From: Paracoccaceae bacterium
Lineage (GTDB): Bacteria > Pseudomonadota > Alphaproteobacteria > Rhodobacterales > Rhodobacteraceae
Length of the DNA: 64,000 nucleotides
Direction of reading: 5' to 3'
Assembly (NCBI GenBank): GCA_027489355.1
Contig: JAIXZY010000076.1
Span: 1-64,000 of the forward strand
Shown here: positions 18,112 through 27,325 of the stretch, piece by piece
Layout: each line of letters begins with the position of its first letter
Numbering within the stretch: the first letter of the stretch is position 1
Translations under genes and position numbers: made by a program
Notes under the pieces: model-generated
Databases searched by the model: none
The model's input: the letters and a program-made list of their open reading frames with translations, nothing else
What the model was told of the DNA's origin: nothing

Positions 18112-18315
18112 ATGCTGTCCGACCCCCTCTTCCTCTTTGCCGCCATCGCCTGTTTCGTCGTGCTTGGCATCCTCCTGTTCGGGATCGGCACCTTCGCCAA
18201 GGGCGGTGAGTTCAACAAGCGCAACGCCAACAAGATCATGCGCTGGCGGCTGGGCGTGCAGTTCGTGGCGGTGGTGCTGATCGTGGCCTTCGCCTGGCTG
18301 CGGTCGAAAGGGTAA
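18112..18315 (+). CDS. HIG1-like twin-transmembrane small protein
   Basis: The 67-residue protein has two membrane helices (about 5-28 and 46-63) joined by a short polar loop, GGEFNKRNANKIMRWRLG. This pattern matches the HIG1/twin-TM proteins of alphaproteobacteria, related to mitochondrial respiratory supercomplex factors. AAGGAG lies 8 nt before the ATG. It stops 3 bp before the cobalamin adenosyltransferase gene, so they are cotranscribed. Function in bacteria is not established. Confidence 0.8.
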   Translation: MLSDPLFLFAAIACFVVLGILLFGIGTFAKGGEFNKRNANKIMRWRLGVQFVAVVLIVAFAWLRSKG

Positions 18316-18318
18316 GTC

Positions 18319-18891
18319 ATGGTCGTCCTGTCGAAGATCTACACCAAGACCGGCGATGCCGGGGAAACCGCTCTGGGCAATGGCGCGCGGGTCGCAAAGC
18401 ACTCGCTGCGGGTCAGCGCCTATGGCACGGTCGATGAAACCAACGCCACCGTGGGCCTTGCGCGGCTGCATGCGACCGGAGACATGGCGGACGCGCTGAA
18501 ACGCATCTCGAACGACCTCTTCGACCTGGGCGCGGACCTCTGCACGCCGGACCGGCACCTGGATGCGACGCTGTCCTATACACCCTTGCGCATGATCGAG
18601 GGGCAGGTGACGCGGCTCGAAGGCGAGATCGACGCGATGAACGAACGACTGACGCCCTTGCGCAGCTTCATTCTGCCCGGCGGATCGGTCCTTGCCGCGC
18701 AGCTCCACCTTTGCCGCACGGTCTGCCGTCGCGCCGAACGTCTGGTGGTGGAACTTGCGACGATGGAAGACGTGAACCCGGAGGCGGTGCGCTATCTCAA
18801 CCGCCTGTCGGACTGGTTCTTCGTCGCGGGCCGCATCGCCAACAACGACGGCAAAGACGACGTGTTGTGGGTGCCGGGGCTGACCCGCTGA
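18319..18891 (+). CDS. ATP:cob(I)alamin adenosyltransferase, PduO type
   Basis: The enzyme transfers the adenosyl group of ATP to cob(I)alamin, making coenzyme B12 for mutases. The 190-residue protein has the ATP-binding N-terminus YTKTGDAGET (about 8-17), RSFILPGGS (about 114-122), the CRRAER helix and the C-terminal YLNRLSDWFF motif. All are signatures of the PduO/MMAB family. It follows the HIG1-like gene by 3 bp. The product would supply adenosylcobalamin to methylmalonyl- and ethylmalonyl-CoA mutases, which fits the mcd gene elsewhere in the window. Confidence 0.93.
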   Translation: MVVLSKIYTKTGDAGETALGNGARVAKHSLRVSAYGTVDETNATVGLARLHATGDMADALKRISNDLFDLGADLCTPDRHLDATLSYTPLRMIEGQVTRLEGEIDAMNERLTPLRSFILPGGSVLAAQLHLCRTVCRRAERLVVELATMEDVNPEAVRYLNRLSDWFFVAGRIANNDGKDDVLWVPGLTR

Positions 18892-19034
18892 ACCTGATCG
18901 GCCCGAACGATCAAAACGCGGCGTCGGGTCGCGGATTCCTGTCGCATTTGGTCTGTTCGGACGCCGCCCGTTCCGCTAACAGGCGGGCGAGAGCTTGTGC
19001 GCCCTAGCGGCGCTTCGGATGAGGAGTGCGGCCG

Positions 19035-19796
19035 ATGAAGGTTCTGGTCCCGGTCAAGCGGGTGATCGACTACAACGTGAAGGTTCGGGTGAAGGCGGAC
19101 GGCTCGGGGGTTGACCTCGCCAACGTCAAGATGTCGATGAACCCCTTCGACGAGATCGCGGTGGAGGAAGCCATCCGCCTGAAGGAGAAGGGCGTCGCGA
19201 CCGAGGTCGTCGTCGTCTCGATCGGCGTGAAGCAGTCCCAGGAAACCCTGCGCAACGCGCTGGCAATGGGGGCGGACCGCGCGATCCTGATCGAGGCCGC
19301 CGCCGACGTGCATACCGACATCGAGCCGCTGGCCGTGGCCAAGCTGCTGGCCGCCGTGGTCAAGGAAGAACAGCCGGGCCTCGTCCTCTGCGGCAAGCAG
19401 GCGATCGACAACGACATGAACGCGACGGGGCAGATGCTTTCGGCGCTTCTGGGCTGGTCGCAGGGCACCTTCGCCTCGGAAGTGGCGATCGAGGGCGATT
19501 CGGCCCGCGTCACGCGCGAGGTGGACGGCGGTCTGCAGACCATCACCGTCAAGCTGCCGACGATCATCACCGTCGACCTGCGCCTGAACGAGCCGCGCTA
19601 TGCCTCCTTGCCGAACATCATGAAGGCCAAGGCCAAGCCCTTGGCGACCAAGACGCCCGCAGACTACGGCGTGGACGTCTCGCCCCGTCTGTCGGTCGTG
19701 AAGACCGTGGAACCGGCGGGCCGCAAGGCGGGCGTGAAGGTCGGCTCGGTGGCCGAGCTGATCCAGAAACTCAAAGACGAAGCGGGGGTGCTCTGA
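19035..19796 (+). CDS. etfB: Electron transfer flavoprotein beta subunit
   Basis: ETF accepts electrons from acyl-CoA and related dehydrogenases and passes them to ETF-ubiquinone oxidoreductase. The 253-residue beta subunit begins [17 protein letters not shown] and has the AMP-binding segment [18 protein letters not shown] and the dehydrogenase recognition loop [18 protein letters not shown]. The ATG at 19035 follows a GAGGAG; an in-frame ATG 9 nt earlier is less conserved. It overlaps etfA by 1 bp. The Mcd acyl-CoA dehydrogenase in this window is a likely partner. Confidence 0.97.
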   Translation: MKVLVPVKRVIDYNVKVRVKADGSGVDLANVKMSMNPFDEIAVEEAIRLKEKGVATEVVVVSIGVKQSQETLRNALAMGADRAILIEAAADVHTDIEPLAVAKLLAAVVKEEQPGLVLCGKQAIDNDMNATGQMLSALLGWSQGTFASEVAIEGDSARVTREVDGGLQTITVKLPTIITVDLRLNEPRYASLPNIMKAKAKPLATKTPADYGVDVSPRLSVVKTVEPAGRKAGVKVGSVAELIQKLKDEAGVL

Positions 19797-20722
19797 TGGC
19801 CGTTCTTCTTCTTGCCGATGTTGTCGAGGGCAAGCTGGCAACTGACCAGGTCGCCAAGGCGCTGACCGCGGTCAAGTCGTTGGGTCCGGTGACGGTGCTG
19901 GTGGCCGGGACGGGCGGCGATGCCGCTGCGGCCGAGGCGGCGACGCTGGATGGCGTGGCCAAGGTCCTCTTCGCCGACGACAATGCCTATTGCCACGGCA
20001 TGTCCGAACCCACCGCGGCGCTGGTCGTGTCGCTGGCGGGCGACTACGAGCACATCGTCGCGGCCTCGGGCGCGCTGTCGAAGTCGGTCCTGCCGCGCGT
20101 GGCCGCGCTGCTGGACGTGATGGTGATCTCGGAAGTCCTGGCGGTGCATGACGCGTCGACCTTCGACCGCCCGATCTATGCCGGCAACGCGATCCAGACG
20201 GTGAAGACCTCTGACGCGAAGAAGGTGCTGACGATCCGCACCGCGACCTTCGATGCCGCAGGCAAGGGCGGCAACGCGCCTGTGGAGAAGGTTTCGGCCT
20301 CGGTCGACGGCGGGCTGTCCGCATGGGTCGAGGACAAGGTGGCGTCTTCGGACCGTCCCGAGCTGACCTCGGCCGGGATCGTCGTTTCGGGCGGCCGCGG
20401 GGTTGGCTCGCAGGCCGACTTCGCGCTGATCGAGAAGCTGGCGGACAAGCTGAACGCGGCCGTCGGTGCCTCGCGTGCCGCGGTGGACTCGGGCTACGCG
20501 CCGAACGACTGGCAGGTCGGCCAGACCGGCAAGGTCGTGGCGCCGGAACTGTACGTGGCCGTCGGCATCTCGGGCGCGATCCAGCACCTGGCGGGGATGA
20601 AGGATTCCAAGGTCATCGTCGCGATCAACAAGGACGAAGAGGCCCCGATCTTCCAGGTCGCCGACTACGGCCTGGTCGCGGACCTCTTCACCGCAGTCCC
20701 GGAGCTGATCGAGAAGCTTTAA
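19796..20722 (+). CDS. etfA: Electron transfer flavoprotein alpha subunit
   Basis: The 308-residue alpha subunit carries most of the FAD-binding site in its C-terminal half: [12 protein letters not shown] (about 198-209), [22 protein letters not shown] and [16 protein letters not shown]. It starts with the A of its ATG inside the etfB stop codon (TGATG), the usual tight coupling that gives a 1:1 heterodimer. A strong intrinsic terminator follows at 20764-20787. Confidence 0.97.
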   Translation: MAVLLLADVVEGKLATDQVAKALTAVKSLGPVTVLVAGTGGDAAAAEAATLDGVAKVLFADDNAYCHGMSEPTAALVVSLAGDYEHIVAASGALSKSVLPRVAALLDVMVISEVLAVHDASTFDRPIYAGNAIQTVKTSDAKKVLTIRTATFDAAGKGGNAPVEKVSASVDGGLSAWVEDKVASSDRPELTSAGIVVSGGRGVGSQADFALIEKLADKLNAAVGASRAAVDSGYAPNDWQVGQTGKVVAPELYVAVGISGAIQHLAGMKDSKVIVAINKDEEAPIFQVADYGLVADLFTAVPELIEKL

Positions 20723-20727
20723 GGTAA

Positions 20728-20753
20728 GGTGGGCGGTATCGCCCACCCTACGC
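20728..20753 (+). repeat. Dispersed CCACCCTACGC-tailed hairpin, copy 1
   Basis: GGTGGGCG (20728-20735) pairs with CGCCCACC (20740-20747) around GTAT, followed by CTACGC. It begins 5 nt after the etfA stop codon in a convergent gap. Two related elements with the same tail follow the stop codons of other plus-strand genes, near 22646 and 61703. Confidence 0.7.
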
Positions 20754-20763
20754 GTGTCCTTCA

Positions 20764-20787
20764 GGGTCGCCTTCGGGCGGCCCTTTT
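20764..20787 (+). terminator. etfBA intrinsic terminator
   Basis: An 8-bp stem (GGGTCGCC, 20764-20771, with 20776-20783, one T-G wobble) closed by a TTCG tetraloop is followed by TTTT. The sequence overlaps the stop codon of the convergent DUF6473 gene. Confidence 0.8.
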
Positions 20788-21608
20788 CACAGCAGACGCT
20801 CCAGGGCGGGGATGAGTTTCTGGGCGATCTCGGCATGGGCGACGGCACCGGGAAGGCAGGCCGCCTGCGCCGCCTCGGTTTCGGGGTAGCACATGTCCAG
20901 CGCGGCCATCGCCCGCGCGCGCGGGCTGGGCGGGGCGATGATCATTTCCGACACCTCGGTCCGCAGCGCCTCGAGCATCGGTCGGTCGATGAACGGGGGC
21001 GCAGGGTCGAGGGTTTCGGCCCGGTCCGGCGGCGGCGCGTCCGCCAGCCACAAGAGCAGCCGACGCCGCGGCAGCCGGGCCAGCAGAAGCCGCATCCGCG
21101 CAAGCCAGGTCTGCTTCAGCCCTGACACGACCTGAGCGTGAGCCTGGCGATCGCTTCGCTCCAGCACCTGGAGCAGGTGGCGGGTGAAATGGATCTCGGT
21201 CAGGTCGATTCCGGGGAACAGCGCCTGCAACGCCGGCGTCGCGGCAAGGAATCTGTCGTTCCGCCGGGCATGCACGCTGTACCAGGGATTGGACAGCGCC
21301 TCGGCCCCCGTGACCTGCACCACGGCGACCTCGGCACCGGCCGCGACGTCCAGCGCGGCAGGGTCATGCAGGTAGAAATCCGGCCCTGCATTCAGCGCGC
21401 CCAGGTTCGCGACCGGTCGTCCCAGCGCCGTTTCCACCAGGTTCGAAAAGGGCCGCGCCACATATTTCCCGAAGGTGGACGATCCGCCCAGCATCGCGAC
21501 ATAGGGCTGGGACAGGTCGCGCGCCGGCCCCCGGAACACGGCCCGGGACGCGCCATAGCGACAGGGAAAATAATCAAGCGCCCCCGCGCCCGCAGGAATC
21601 GTCATCAT
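20787..21608 (-). CDS. DUF6473 family protein
   Basis: The 273-residue protein begins MMTIPAGAGALDYFPCRYGASRAVFRGPARD, followed by YVAMLGGSSTFGKYVARPF, the pattern of the DUF6473 family found in Rhodobacteraceae. The GGSSTFG segment resembles an SGNH-hydrolase-like nucleotide/ester-binding turn, but no activity is known. No signal peptide or membrane segment is seen. Two successive ATGs are possible starts. It is convergent with etfA. Confidence 0.7.
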   Translation of the reverse strand: MMTIPAGAGALDYFPCRYGASRAVFRGPARDLSQPYVAMLGGSSTFGKYVARPFSNLVETALGRPVANLGALNAGPDFYLHDPAALDVAAGAEVAVVQVTGAEALSNPWYSVHARRNDRFLAATPALQALFPGIDLTEIHFTRHLLQVLERSDRQAHAQVVSGLKQTWLARMRLLLARLPRRRLLLWLADAPPPDRAETLDPAPPFIDRPMLEALRTEVSEMIIAPPSPRARAMAALDMCYPETEAAQAACLPGAVAHAEIAQKLIPALERLL

Positions 21609-21766
21609 CACACCACCCGATCTTAGTCAACCCAAGGCAAAGCCTCGCAGACGGTGGTTGCCGAATGGCTAAAATCGGGCGGTTCGTTAAAGGTCTAGGC
21701 ATTTCCCTCTGCCTTGCGCCCGGGGGGCCGGACGGGCATAACCCGAGGCGAAAGACGGAGGGTTCG

Positions 21767-22642
21767 ATGGAGATCAGGCAGGTGGGCGTCGTGGGCGCCG
21801 GGCAGATGGGCAACGGGATCGCCCATGTCTTTGCGCTGGCCGGTTACGACGTGCTGATGACCGACATTTCGGAAGAGAGCCTCACGAAAGCCCTCGCCAC
21901 CATCGAAAAGAACCTCGACCGCCAGGTCAGCCGCGGCAAGGTCCTGCCTGCCGACAAGCGCGCGGCGATGCAGCGGATCAGGACCACGCTGAAGCTTTCC
22001 GACCTTGGCCCCTGCGACCTGATCATCGAGGCCGCGACCGAACGCGAGACGGTCAAGCAGGCGATCTTCGAGGACCTCCTGCCGCACCTGAAGCCCACGA
22101 CGATCCTGACTTCCAACACCTCGTCGATCTCGATCACCCGCCTTGCAAGCCGCACCGACCGGCCGGAAAAGTTCATGGGCTTCCACTTCATGAACCCGGT
22201 GCCGGTCATGCAGCTGGTCGAACTGATCCGCGGTATCGCGACGGATCAGGAGACCTGGGACACCCTGCACGAGGTTGTCCGCAAGCTCGGCAAGACCGCC
22301 GCCAGCGCCGAGGACTTCCCGGCCTTCATCGTCAACCGCATCCTGATGCCGATGATCAACGAGGCGGTCTATACGCTGTACGAAGGCGTGGGCAGCGTGA
22401 AGTCCATCGACGAGTCGCTGAAGCTTGGCGCAAACCACCCGATGGGGCCGCTGGAGCTGGCGGATTTCATCGGGCTGGACACCTGCCTGGCGATCATGAA
22501 CGTGCTGCACGAAGGGCTGGCCGACACCAAGTACCGGCCCTGTCCGCTGCTGACCAAGTACGTCGAGGCCGGCTGGCTGGGCCGCAAGACGCAGCGGGGC
22601 TTTTATGATTACAGGGGCGAAGTGCCGGTGCCGACGCGCTAA
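21767..22642 (+). CDS. 3-hydroxybutyryl-CoA dehydrogenase
   Basis: The enzyme interconverts 3-hydroxyacyl-CoA and 3-oxoacyl-CoA with NAD(P). The 291-residue protein is a stand-alone HCDH with the Rossmann motif GAGQMG (10-15), the catalytic His region GFHFMNPVPVMQLVELIRG and the dimerisation C-terminal domain with LGANHPMGPLELADFIGLDTCLAIM. The length fits the short-chain (crotonate/butyrate) type. GGAGG precedes the ATG. Butanoyl/crotonyl-CoA chemistry fits polyhydroxybutyrate turnover and the ethylmalonyl-CoA pathway. Confidence 0.92.
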   Translation: MEIRQVGVVGAGQMGNGIAHVFALAGYDVLMTDISEESLTKALATIEKNLDRQVSRGKVLPADKRAAMQRIRTTLKLSDLGPCDLIIEAATERETVKQAIFEDLLPHLKPTTILTSNTSSISITRLASRTDRPEKFMGFHFMNPVPVMQLVELIRGIATDQETWDTLHEVVRKLGKTAASAEDFPAFIVNRILMPMINEAVYTLYEGVGSVKSIDESLKLGANHPMGPLELADFIGLDTCLAIMNVLHEGLADTKYRPCPLLTKYVEAGWLGRKTQRGFYDYRGEVPVPTR

Positions 22643-22645
22643 GTC

Positions 22646-22672
22646 CTGGCGCGGCGCTGGCGCACCCTACGC
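22646..22672 (+). repeat. Dispersed CACCCTACGC-tailed element, copy 2 (degenerate)
   Basis: GGCGCGGCGCTGGCGCACC followed by CTACGC lies 4 nt after the hydroxyacyl-CoA dehydrogenase stop codon, again between convergent genes. The stem is poorer than in copies 1 and 3, but the CACCCTACGC tail is identical. Confidence 0.55.
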
Positions 22673-23551
22673 CCGGTCCTTCAACCCCAGCGTATGCTCC
22701 CGCAGCCAGGCCAGGAACCCCCGCGGGTTGCCTTCCCACTTCTTCAGCTCTTCCGCCGGGATCGGCTCACCGATCACGGGGCGGGTCGGCTTGAACAGGC
22801 AGCGCTTGATCTCATAGAGCAGCAAACCCTGCCGGATCGTGTCCGACAGCTGGTTGGCGATCTGGAACATCCGGCTGTTCTGGCCGGGGAAGTAGATCGG
22901 GACGATTGTCGCGCCCGAGGAGCGGACGATCTTGTGGGTAAAGACGTTCCACTCGCCTTCCACCGCGGGACCCCACCAGCCTTCGGACATCGCCACTTTC
23001 CCCGCGGGGAAAAGGATGATGACGCCTCCGGCCTTGAGGTGCTTCATCGTCTCGTCCCGCATCTGCAAGCCCAGTTCCCGCGCGTTGTCCTCATGCGGGA
23101 AGGGGACGGGGATCATGAACTCCTCGACCTCGGGGATCCCGGTCAAGAGCGACCGGGTCAGGATCTTGAAGTCCGACCGCACGCGGTTGACCATCTCGGC
23201 CAGGACCATCCCGTCGACAAGGCCCGAGGGGTGGTTCGACACCACGACCACGGGGCCGGTCGCGGGGATGCGCGCGATTTCCTCGGGCGGGGTCTCGATG
23301 CGGATGCCCATGTGGCGGATCGCCTTGGGCCAGAAGGGCGCGCCATGCGGGGCGCCGGATTTCTCGAAGCTGCGGATCAGGCGCAGAAGCTGGACCTTTG
23401 CGGTCAGCCACTCGATGGCGCGGATCGTGTTCGCCTTGAACGGGTTTTTGAACGTCCCAGCGTAGGACAGCCGCCGCATGTCATAGGGCCGGTCAGCCGG
23501 AACGGCCGCAGAAGGCGGCGTCTCGGATACGATCTGGCTGTGGTCGGTCAC
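22667..23551 (-). CDS. PlsC-domain lysophospholipid acyltransferase family protein
   Basis: The 294-residue protein has the acyltransferase block I variant SNHPSGLVDG (His107...Asp113, an HX5D spacing) and block III FPAGKVAMSEGWWGPAV, with a C-terminal PVIGEPIPAEEL region. The NHPxGxxDG form is found in a subgroup that includes acyltransferases of aminolipid synthesis, but the acceptor here is not defined. It probably acts at the inner membrane surface in phospholipid or aminolipid acylation. It lies downstream of ptsH on the same strand, beyond a strong hairpin. Confidence 0.8.
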   Translation of the reverse strand: MTDHSQIVSETPPSAAVPADRPYDMRRLSYAGTFKNPFKANTIRAIEWLTAKVQLLRLIRSFEKSGAPHGAPFWPKAIRHMGIRIETPPEEIARIPATGPVVVVSNHPSGLVDGMVLAEMVNRVRSDFKILTRSLLTGIPEVEEFMIPVPFPHEDNARELGLQMRDETMKHLKAGGVIILFPAGKVAMSEGWWGPAVEGEWNVFTHKIVRSSGATIVPIYFPGQNSRMFQIANQLSDTIRQGLLLYEIKRCLFKPTRPVIGEPIPAEELKKWEGNPRGFLAWLREHTLGLKDRA

Positions 23552-23565
23552 TAAGCGGCTATCCC

Positions 23566-23596
23566 CGGTGATCCCGACAGAGTCGGGGCATCACCG
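23566..23596 (-). terminator. Long stem-loop after ptsH
   Basis: Positions 23566-23578 pair with 23582-23596 as two stacked stems (7 and 6 bp) with a 2-nt bulge and 3-nt loop. It starts 1 nt after the ptsH stop codon. There is no U-tract. It probably marks the end of the chvI-to-ptsH transcript. Confidence 0.5.
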
Positions 23597-23597
23597 C

Positions 23598-23867
23598 TCA
23601 ATAGTCCTCTCCGAACCGGGCCGCAACAAGGGCCTCCAGCGCATCGGCGAGTTTCTCCGCTTCGTCGCCGCTGGTCGTGACCTCGATCGTCGTCCCGCGC
23701 GAGGCGCCAAGCATCAGCAGACCCATGATCGAATCGCCCGAAACTTCCATACCGTCCCTGGCCACCGTGGCGCGGGCCTCGTGCGCCTCGACCACCTCGA
23801 CGAACTTGGCACTCGCGCGGGCATGCAGGCCCTTTTCGTTGATGATGCGAAAGGTGCGGCTGGTCAT
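23598..23867 (-). CDS. ptsH: HPr-family phosphocarrier (NPr)
   Basis: The 89-residue protein is a PTS-Ntr phosphocarrier. It accepts phosphate at His15 (GLHARAS, 13-19) from enzyme I-Ntr and passes it to EIIA proteins. Ser46 (GDSIMGLLML) is the site for the HPr kinase encoded 1.3 kb upstream in the same gene series. It lies 9 bp after the mannose-type EIIA gene. With no sugar permease nearby, it is most likely regulatory rather than for transport. Confidence 0.93.
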   Translation of the reverse strand: MTSRTFRIINEKGLHARASAKFVEVVEAHEARATVARDGMEVSGDSIMGLLMLGASRGTTIEVTTSGDEAEKLADALEALVAARFGEDY

Positions 23868-23876
23868 GGCTGTCCC

Positions 23877-24272
23877 TTACGCCCCGCCGCCGAGGTCGAG
23901 GCTGTTGATATACTTGCGCCCGGCATCCAGGGCGGCGGCGACAGCCTCGGGCACGGCAAGGTCGCGCGACTTGGCCAGCTTGATCAGCATCGGCAGGTTC
24001 GCCCCATAGAGGATCCGCCGCCCGGTCGTGGCACAGGCCGGCAGCGACAGGTTCGAGGGCGAGCCGCCGAACATGTCCGTGACCAATACCACGCCCTGCC
24101 CCGTATCGACCGCGTCGGCTGCGGCACAGATCTCTGCCTGCTTGGCGGATCGGTCATGGTCATCCTCGATGGCGATGGCGCGGACCCCGTCCTGCCGGCC
24201 CACGACATGTTCCACCGCCGAGAGATATTCCCGCGCCAGACCGCCATGTGCCACGATCACGATACCGATCAA
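23877..24272 (-). CDS. PTS EIIA component, mannose family (regulatory)
   Basis: The 131-residue protein begins [17 protein letters not shown] with the phosphoacceptor His9 and has the [16 protein letters not shown] motif (about 63-78) of the EIIA-Man fold. No EIIB/C/D partners are encoded nearby, so it is probably a terminal phosphoacceptor of the nitrogen-PTS, as in other alphaproteobacteria. Its start codon overlaps the rapZ stop by 4 bp. Confidence 0.9.
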   Translation of the reverse strand: MIGIVIVAHGGLAREYLSAVEHVVGRQDGVRAIAIEDDHDRSAKQAEICAAADAVDTGQGVVLVTDMFGGSPSNLSLPACATTGRRILYGANLPMLIKLAKSRDLAVPEAVAAALDAGRKYINSLDLGGGA

Positions 24273-25183
24273 GCGCCTGCCACCTTCATTGCGTCTGGCT
24301 GCTGCGTCGCAGCCTTGCGTTCAAGTTCCCGGTGCCGTTTTGACACCGGCCAGCCCGCCTCTGCAAGCGCCTTGCCGATCAATTCGACCATCGCGACCGA
24401 CCTGTGTTGCCCGCCGGTGCAGCCAAACCCGATGGCGAGATGGGCCTTGCCCTCTTCTAGATGGGCCGGAAGGAGAAAGAGGAGAAGCTCGCTCACCCTT
24501 CGGAAGAATTCGTCGAAGCGCGGGTCGGCCCGGACGAAGCTTTCGACCGCCGCGTCGCGGCCGTCCAGCGGGCGCAGGGCGGGTTGCCAGTGGGGATTCG
24601 CCAGGAAGCGGCAGTCGAAGATCATGTCGACCCCGCGCGGAACGCCGCGCTTGTAGCTGAAGGACTGGACCGAGACCGACAGCCGCCCCAGCGGTGTGAT
24701 GTCGAAGATCGCAGCCAATTCCGCCTTGAGGTCGTGCTGCGTCAGGTCCGTGGTGTCGATCAGGTGGTCCGCCCGCACCCGGATCGGGGCAAGAAGGTCG
24801 ATCTCGCGCTCGACCCCCTGCGCGGGGGTCTCGTTCGGGGCCAGAGGGTGCCGGCGGCGGGTTTCCGAAAAGCGCTGGATCAGCACCGCGGGAGCGCAGT
24901 CCAGGTAGAGCACCTCAAGATCGACACGCGGGTCGCGGGTCAGGCTGTCGATCAACTCGATCAGCGCGGTGGCGTTGAAATCACGATTGCGGACGTCCAG
25001 GCCCAGTGCCACCGGCCGGTCCAGCGGCGCGCCCTCTACCAGACGGGGGACCAGCGAGAGAGGGATGTTGTCGATGCCTTCGTAGCCCAGATCCTCCAGC
25101 ACGCGGATCGCCGTCGTCCGCCCGGCACCCGAGGGGCCGGTGACGAAGATCAGGCGGTGGTCATGTGCGGTGTCCGCGGTCAT
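24269..25183 (-). CDS. rapZ: RNase adapter protein / nucleotide-binding protein RapZ
   Basis: The 304-residue protein has an N-terminal P-loop GPSGAGRTT (16-24), a Walker B-like segment and the C-terminal domain, with [26 protein letters not shown] and [17 protein letters not shown]. In E. coli the latter domain senses glucosamine-6-phosphate and guides RNase E to small RNA GlmZ. Targets in alphaproteobacteria are not defined. Its position between hprK and the EIIA gene is a conserved link with the PTS. Confidence 0.93.
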   Translation of the reverse strand: MTADTAHDHRLIFVTGPSGAGRTTAIRVLEDLGYEGIDNIPLSLVPRLVEGAPLDRPVALGLDVRNRDFNATALIELIDSLTRDPRVDLEVLYLDCAPAVLIQRFSETRRRHPLAPNETPAQGVEREIDLLAPIRVRADHLIDTTDLTQHDLKAELAAIFDITPLGRLSVSVQSFSYKRGVPRGVDMIFDCRFLANPHWQPALRPLDGRDAAVESFVRADPRFDEFFRRVSELLLFLLPAHLEEGKAHLAIGFGCTGGQHRSVAMVELIGKALAEAGWPVSKRHRELERKAATQQPDAMKVAGA

Positions 25184-25202
25184 CCTGGGTTTCCGGCCGG
25201 TA

Positions 25203-25625
25203 TCAAGCCTGCCGTCCGTAGCGAAGATAGAGCATCAGGGCGTCGGGAAAATGGTCATTCTGCGGGTGCAGCACAAGGGAAAGTGCACATCCCAGGATCG
25301 TGACCGTCCGAAACGGTGGCAGGCGGTCGGGCTCGGGCTGGTCAAGGTCGATCGCCGCCGCAAGCTCTGCCCGGTCCACGCTCGGCGCCCGCAGAAGTCC
25401 GATGCCGCGCGCCTCGATAAGGCCCCGTTGGGCAGGGGTTGGGCAGGTGGCAACCAGCCGCCCCGAAGCGACCGTCACCCGGGTCCGGTCGTCCGACACC
25501 AGCGCCGCGCCCAGTGCCACCAGCCGGATCGCGAGGCTCGACTTCCCGGCGCCGGAGCGCCCCAGAATCAGCAGGCCCCGGCCGTCGACGGAAACGCAGC
25601 TGGCGTGCAGGACCGTTTCGGTCAC
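25203..25625 (-). CDS. hprK: HPr kinase/phosphorylase, short catalytic form
   Basis: The enzyme phosphorylates HPr on Ser46 with ATP and can reverse the reaction. At 140 residues it is about half the Gram-positive length and lacks the N-terminal domain, as is normal in alphaproteobacteria. The Walker A loop GRSGAGKSS (22-30) and LVSDDRTRV (Walker B-like Asp pair, about 42-50) are present. It overlaps chvG by 4 bp, linking the two-component system to the PTS. Confidence 0.9.
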   Translation of the reverse strand: MTETVLHASCVSVDGRGLLILGRSGAGKSSLAIRLVALGAALVSDDRTRVTVASGRLVATCPTPAQRGLIEARGIGLLRAPSVDRAELAAAIDLDQPEPDRLPPFRTVTILGCALSLVLHPQNDHFPDALMLYLRYGRQA

Positions 25626-27313
25626 ACCGGCAGGCCGACGACGAAGCGTGCGCCCAGGGGTTCCGAGGTCGGATCGGCGGCCGTGGGACGGATGTTTTCG
25701 GCCCAGATCACACCGCCATGCGCCTCGACGATCTGCTTGGAAATCGCGAGGCCAAGGCCGGAATGCTTGCCGAATTCGGACTGCGGACGTTCGGAATAGA
25801 ACCGCTTGAACACCTTGGTCAGCGCCTGCTCCGGAATGCCCGGCCCGGTATCCTCGACCACGATCAGCACGCGGTTTTCCCGCCGCCGCGCCCAGACACG
25901 GACCGCATCGCCGTCTTCGCAGAAGGAAATCGCGTTGGTCACGAGGTTCACGAACACCTGCGCCAGCCGCGCCTCAAGCCCGTGGATGGTGATCGGGTCC
26001 GAGGGCAGGTCGATGATGAAGTCCACCCCCTTCTCGCCCGCCTGCTGCGACAGGTACTGGCAGAGGTTGGACAGGGTCTTGAGAAGGTTGAACTCTTCTT
26101 CCTCCTCCTTGACCAGCTCGCTGTCCAGGCGCGAGGCGTTGGAGATGTCGCTGACCAGCCGGTCCAGGCGGCGGACGTCATGTTCGATCACATCCAGCAG
26201 CTTCTCGCGCTGGTCGTCCTTCTTGACGAAGCGCAGCGAGCCGACGGCCGACCGCAACGAGGCGAGCGGGTTCTTTATCTCGTGTGCGACATCGGCGGCG
26301 AACTGTTCGTTGGCGTCGATCCGGTCATACAGCGCCGAGACCATGCCGCGCATCGCGACGGACAGGCGCCCGATCTCGTCCGGGCGGGCGGCAAGGTCGG
26401 GGATGCGCACGCGGGACGGGGCCACCCGGCGCGAGTCGCGGTCGCGGCCGACCTCGGCGGCTGCGGCCAGGTCGGACAGCGGGTTCGAGATGGTCGAGGC
26501 CAGCATCAGGCTGAGGCTGATCGACAGCACCACGGCCAGGACGAACATCTGCAGGATCTGCTCGCGCTCATAGCGGACAAGCCGGTCGATCTCCTGGCTG
26601 TTCGAGGTCACGGCGACCACGCCGACCATGTCCCCCGCCACCTGGATCGGGGTCGCCACGGTGAAGTAGATGCTGCCCTCGCCGTTCCGCGTGACGCGGG
26701 TCACGACTTCTCCGCTCCGCGCACCTTCGAAGGCTGCCCGCGCGTTGTCGGCGGGGTCGATGGTCAGCGTCTCGGTCTGGCCCTGGCGGAACAGCACGGT
26801 GACCAGGTTCCAGACGCCTTCAAGGAAGTCGGTCAGGATCGTCGGCTGGTCGGGGTTCGTGACCAGCGTCCCGGTCCCCTGCCCCACGCGGGACGCCAGC
26901 AGTGCCCCCGTCGGATCGAAGACGAAAACCTCAAGCACCGGGTCCAGCTCGATGTCCTGAAGCGGAACGCGGAAGTCGAAGCCGGTGTTCCCGGTCCGCA
27001 GATGCGCCTCGTACACGGCCGAGATCAGCTCGGCCTGGCGGACCATGCCCAGTTGGCGCTGCAGCGCCAGGCTGTCGCGGAACGGGTTCATGAACAGCAC
27101 CCCGACGGCCAGCAGGACCAGCGCCATCAGGTTGAAGACGATGATCTTCCGCGCCAGGGGCGAGCGGTTCAGCCCGACGATGCTGCGCGCGCCCCGGCCT
27201 TCCTTCAGCCGCTCGACCGTGGCGTCGGGGGAAACCCAGTCCTCGCCCAGCAGGACGTCGCCCGACCGCTTGGGCCGGACGTCAGAAGGGGCAATCCTGG
27301 GGGCCGAGGACAT
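25622..27313 (-). CDS. chvG: Sensor histidine kinase ChvG (ExoS-like)
   Basis: ChvG senses envelope or acid stress in alphaproteobacteria and phosphorylates ChvI. The 563-residue protein has a cytoplasmic N-terminal tail, TM1 (about 56-76), a periplasmic sensor domain (about 77-253), TM2 (about 254-275), HAMP (about 276-330), the H-box VAHEIKNPL with His344, and a C-terminal ATPase domain with the N-box region NLVTNAISF and the G1/G2 motifs DTGPGIP and HSGLGLAI. It lies 12 bp after chvI. Confidence 0.93.
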   Translation of the reverse strand: MSSAPRIAPSDVRPKRSGDVLLGEDWVSPDATVERLKEGRGARSIVGLNRSPLARKIIVFNLMALVLLAVGVLFMNPFRDSLALQRQLGMVRQAELISAVYEAHLRTGNTGFDFRVPLQDIELDPVLEVFVFDPTGALLASRVGQGTGTLVTNPDQPTILTDFLEGVWNLVTVLFRQGQTETLTIDPADNARAAFEGARSGEVVTRVTRNGEGSIYFTVATPIQVAGDMVGVVAVTSNSQEIDRLVRYEREQILQMFVLAVVLSISLSLMLASTISNPLSDLAAAAEVGRDRDSRRVAPSRVRIPDLAARPDEIGRLSVAMRGMVSALYDRIDANEQFAADVAHEIKNPLASLRSAVGSLRFVKKDDQREKLLDVIEHDVRRLDRLVSDISNASRLDSELVKEEEEEFNLLKTLSNLCQYLSQQAGEKGVDFIIDLPSDPITIHGLEARLAQVFVNLVTNAISFCEDGDAVRVWARRRENRVLIVVEDTGPGIPEQALTKVFKRFYSERPQSEFGKHSGLGLAISKQIVEAHGGVIWAENIRPTAADPTSEPLGARFVVGLPV

Positions 27314-27325
27314 GACGGGTGGCTG

